DNA of 5,533 bases from Nitrospira sp. (GTDB taxonomy: Bacteria; Nitrospirota; Nitrospiria; Nitrospirales; Nitrospiraceae). Positions 4,236 through 5,533 of the stretch are shown here, piece by piece. The stretch spans positions 1 through 5,533 of the forward strand of contig JABMDE010000178.1 of the NCBI GenBank assembly GCA_015904055.1, read 5' to 3'. The notes under the pieces were generated by a model, which saw only the letters and a list, made by a program, of their open reading frames with translations, was not told where the DNA came from and made no database searches. Position 1 is the first letter of the stretch; each line of letters begins with the position of its first letter. The position numbers and the translations under genes are program-made.

Positions 4236-5533
4236 ATGACTGAAGAATGGGGCACAATTCTGGTCGTCGATGACGATGCAGACATGCGGGAACTGGCCTA
4301 TGACATGCTGAAAGACCGGGGGCATCATGTCGCCACGGCCGGGAGCGGGGAAGAGACGTTCAAACGCTTGGCGGAAGAAGACTACGCGGTAGTCCTCACA
4401 GACCTCCGTATGAAAGGCATGCAGGGGATTGAATTGTTAACCCGGATCAAACGTGACTATCCCGGCATCAACGTGATTCTCATGACGGCGTTCGGATCGG
4501 TGGAAACGGCAGTTGAAGCCATGAAATACGGGGCGAGCGATTACCTCACCAAACCGGTCAAGAAGGACGAGCTGGTGCGCGTCGTCGAACGGGTGCTGCG
4601 GGAAACGGCTTTGCGGCGGGAAGTGGATCGGCTCAGGAAAGAGGTGCACAAGGAGTACAGCTTCCACCAGATCCTCGGGAAAAGCAAAGCGATTCAAGCC
4701 GTCTTCGATTTGATCCGCCGTGTGGCCGACAGTCCAACCAATGTGCTCATTACCGGGGAAAGCGGAACCGGCAAAGAGCTGGTCGCCAAGGCCATTCACT
4801 ATAACAGCAGCCGGAAAGAGGCGCCGTTCGTTCCGGTCAACTGCGCGGCGATTCCTGACCAGCTGTTGGAAAGCGAGCTGTTCGGGCATCTGCGCGGCGC
4901 CTTTACCGATGCCAAGGCGGACAAGCGGGGGTTGTTGTTCGAAGAAGCGCAGAAGGGGACGTTGTTTCTCGACGAGATCAGCGAGCTGCCGCTCATGCTG
5001 CAGGCCAAAATTTTGCGCGCGATTCAGGAGCGAGAAATCAGACGGGTTGGAGCGACCAAGCCGGTCTCCGTCGATGTGCGGATCATCGCGGCGACCAATC
5101 TGAATCTCAGCGAGGAAGTGACGCACAAGCGGTTCCGCGAAGACTTGTATTACCGGCTCAATGTCATTGAGCTGAAACTTCCGCCGTTGCGTGAACGGCT
5201 GGAGGACATTCCGTTGCTGGTCACCGCCTTTTTGAAGAAGTGCGGCGAGGCGGGCAGAAAAGAGGTCAAAGGCGTGAGCGAGTCTGCGCTGGCAATGCTG
5301 ATGGATTATGCCTGGCCGGGGAACGTTCGTGAACTCGAAAACGTGATCGAACGGGCCGTGACGCTGACCCGCGGCGAAAAAGTTTCTCCGGACGATCTGC
5401 CGCAAGCCGTGCAAGGCGCGCGCGGCGATCGCCGGGTGCTGGACGAAGCAGCCGAGAAGAATTTGCCGTTGCACGAGATCGAAAAAGAATACATCAAGAA
5501 GATTTTGGACAAGACCGGGGGCAACAAATACCA
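4236..5533 (+). CDS. NtrC-family sigma-54-dependent response regulator (3' end cut off)
   Basis: The 432 complete residues visible lack only the end of the DNA-binding domain. ATG 4236 has GGAGA at 4226-4230. An N-terminal receiver (about 6-122) has acidic D12-D14, phospho-acceptor D56 in VVLTDLRMKGMQG, T84 and K106 (LTKP). A linker coiled coil (about 123-141) precedes the AAA+ domain (about 145-380). This has Walker A GESGTGKE (174-181), the sigma-54 contact loop GAFTDA (221-226, usual GAFTGA), Walker B GTLFLDE (241-247), arginines R301 and R307 in FREDLYYRLN, and sensor II WPGNVREL (360-367). A Fis-type helix-turn-helix begins at about 411 and runs off the window. On phosphorylation by a histidine kinase such proteins hexamerise, hydrolyse ATP and open sigma-54 promoters. 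No kinase is visible in the window, so the regulated process cannot be named. A candidate sigma-54 promoter lies upstream. Confidence 0.97.
   Translation, partial: MTEEWGTILVVDDDADMRELAYDMLKDRGHHVATAGSGEETFKRLAEEDYAVVLTDLRMKGMQGIELLTRIKRDYPGINVILMTAFGSVETAVEAMKYGASDYLTKPVKKDELVRVVERVLRETALRREVDRLRKEVHKEYSFHQILGKSKAIQAVFDLIRRVADSPTNVLITGESGTGKELVAKAIHYNSSRKEAPFVPVNCAAIPDQLLESELFGHLRGAFTDAKADKRGLLFEEAQKGTLFLDEISELPLMLQAKILRAIQEREIRRVGATKPVSVDVRIIAATNLNLSEEVTHKRFREDLYYRLNVIELKLPPLRERLEDIPLLVTAFLKKCGEAGRKEVKGVSESALAMLMDYAWPGNVRELENVIERAVTLTRGEKVSPDDLPQAVQGARGDRRVLDEAAEKNLPLHEIEKEYIKKILDKTGGNKY

Noticed and set aside
3950..4328. Short frames on both strands across the divergent spacer
   Set aside because: No ribosome sites or domains; the region is better explained by promoter and hairpin elements.
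4437..5474. A 345-codon open frame on the minus strand
   Set aside because: It lies exactly opposite the NtrC-type gene, has no ribosome site and reads as low-complexity Arg/Gln/Phe-rich sequence; the plus strand holds every expected AAA+ motif.

Overview
The window looks like chromosomal DNA from a moderately GC-rich environmental bacterium with strong Shine-Dalgarno sites. The mix of small genes (dodecin, paired-CBS protein, PepSY lipoprotein-size protein, small winged-helix protein, small Cys-rich proteins, NtrC-type regulator) resembles what I remember of Nitrospira and relatives (Nitrospirota). That placement is inference from remembered family resemblance, with medium-low confidence. 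No tRNA, rRNA, CRISPR array, transposase or integrase was seen.

Layout. Left part, + strand: a 127-aa PAS-like sensory fragment without an output domain (198-581), a 281-bp gap with an inverted repeat, then two closely spaced small Cys-pair proteins (863-1126 and 1156-1434) that probably form an operon. A stand-alone dodecin follows (1646-1846). A 373-bp convergent spacer separates it from a minus-strand block read right to left: a small winged-helix protein (3827-3615), what looks like a frameshifted DUF2934-type gene (3605-3394), a secreted PepSY-domain protein (3331-2978) and, after about 300 bp, a paired-CBS protein (2675-2220). A 408-bp divergent spacer with a candidate sigma-54 promoter and several inverted repeats leads into an NtrC-family sigma-54 activator (4236 to the window end, C-terminus cut off).

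How it fits together. Most products are sensory, ligand-binding or regulatory: PAS-like domain, two zinc-ribbon-like proteins, a flavin-storage-type dodecamer, a nucleotide-sensing CBS pair, a winged helix and a two-component response regulator. No enzyme of central metabolism and no histidine kinase partner lies in the window. The strongest leads are the structured sigma-54-type leader before the NtrC-type gene, the free-standing copy of a Cys motif normally fused to PAS or receiver proteins near a truncated PAS-like protein, the dodecin with replaced flavin-contact positions, and the broken DUF2934-type gene carrying a perfect 10-bp hairpin.
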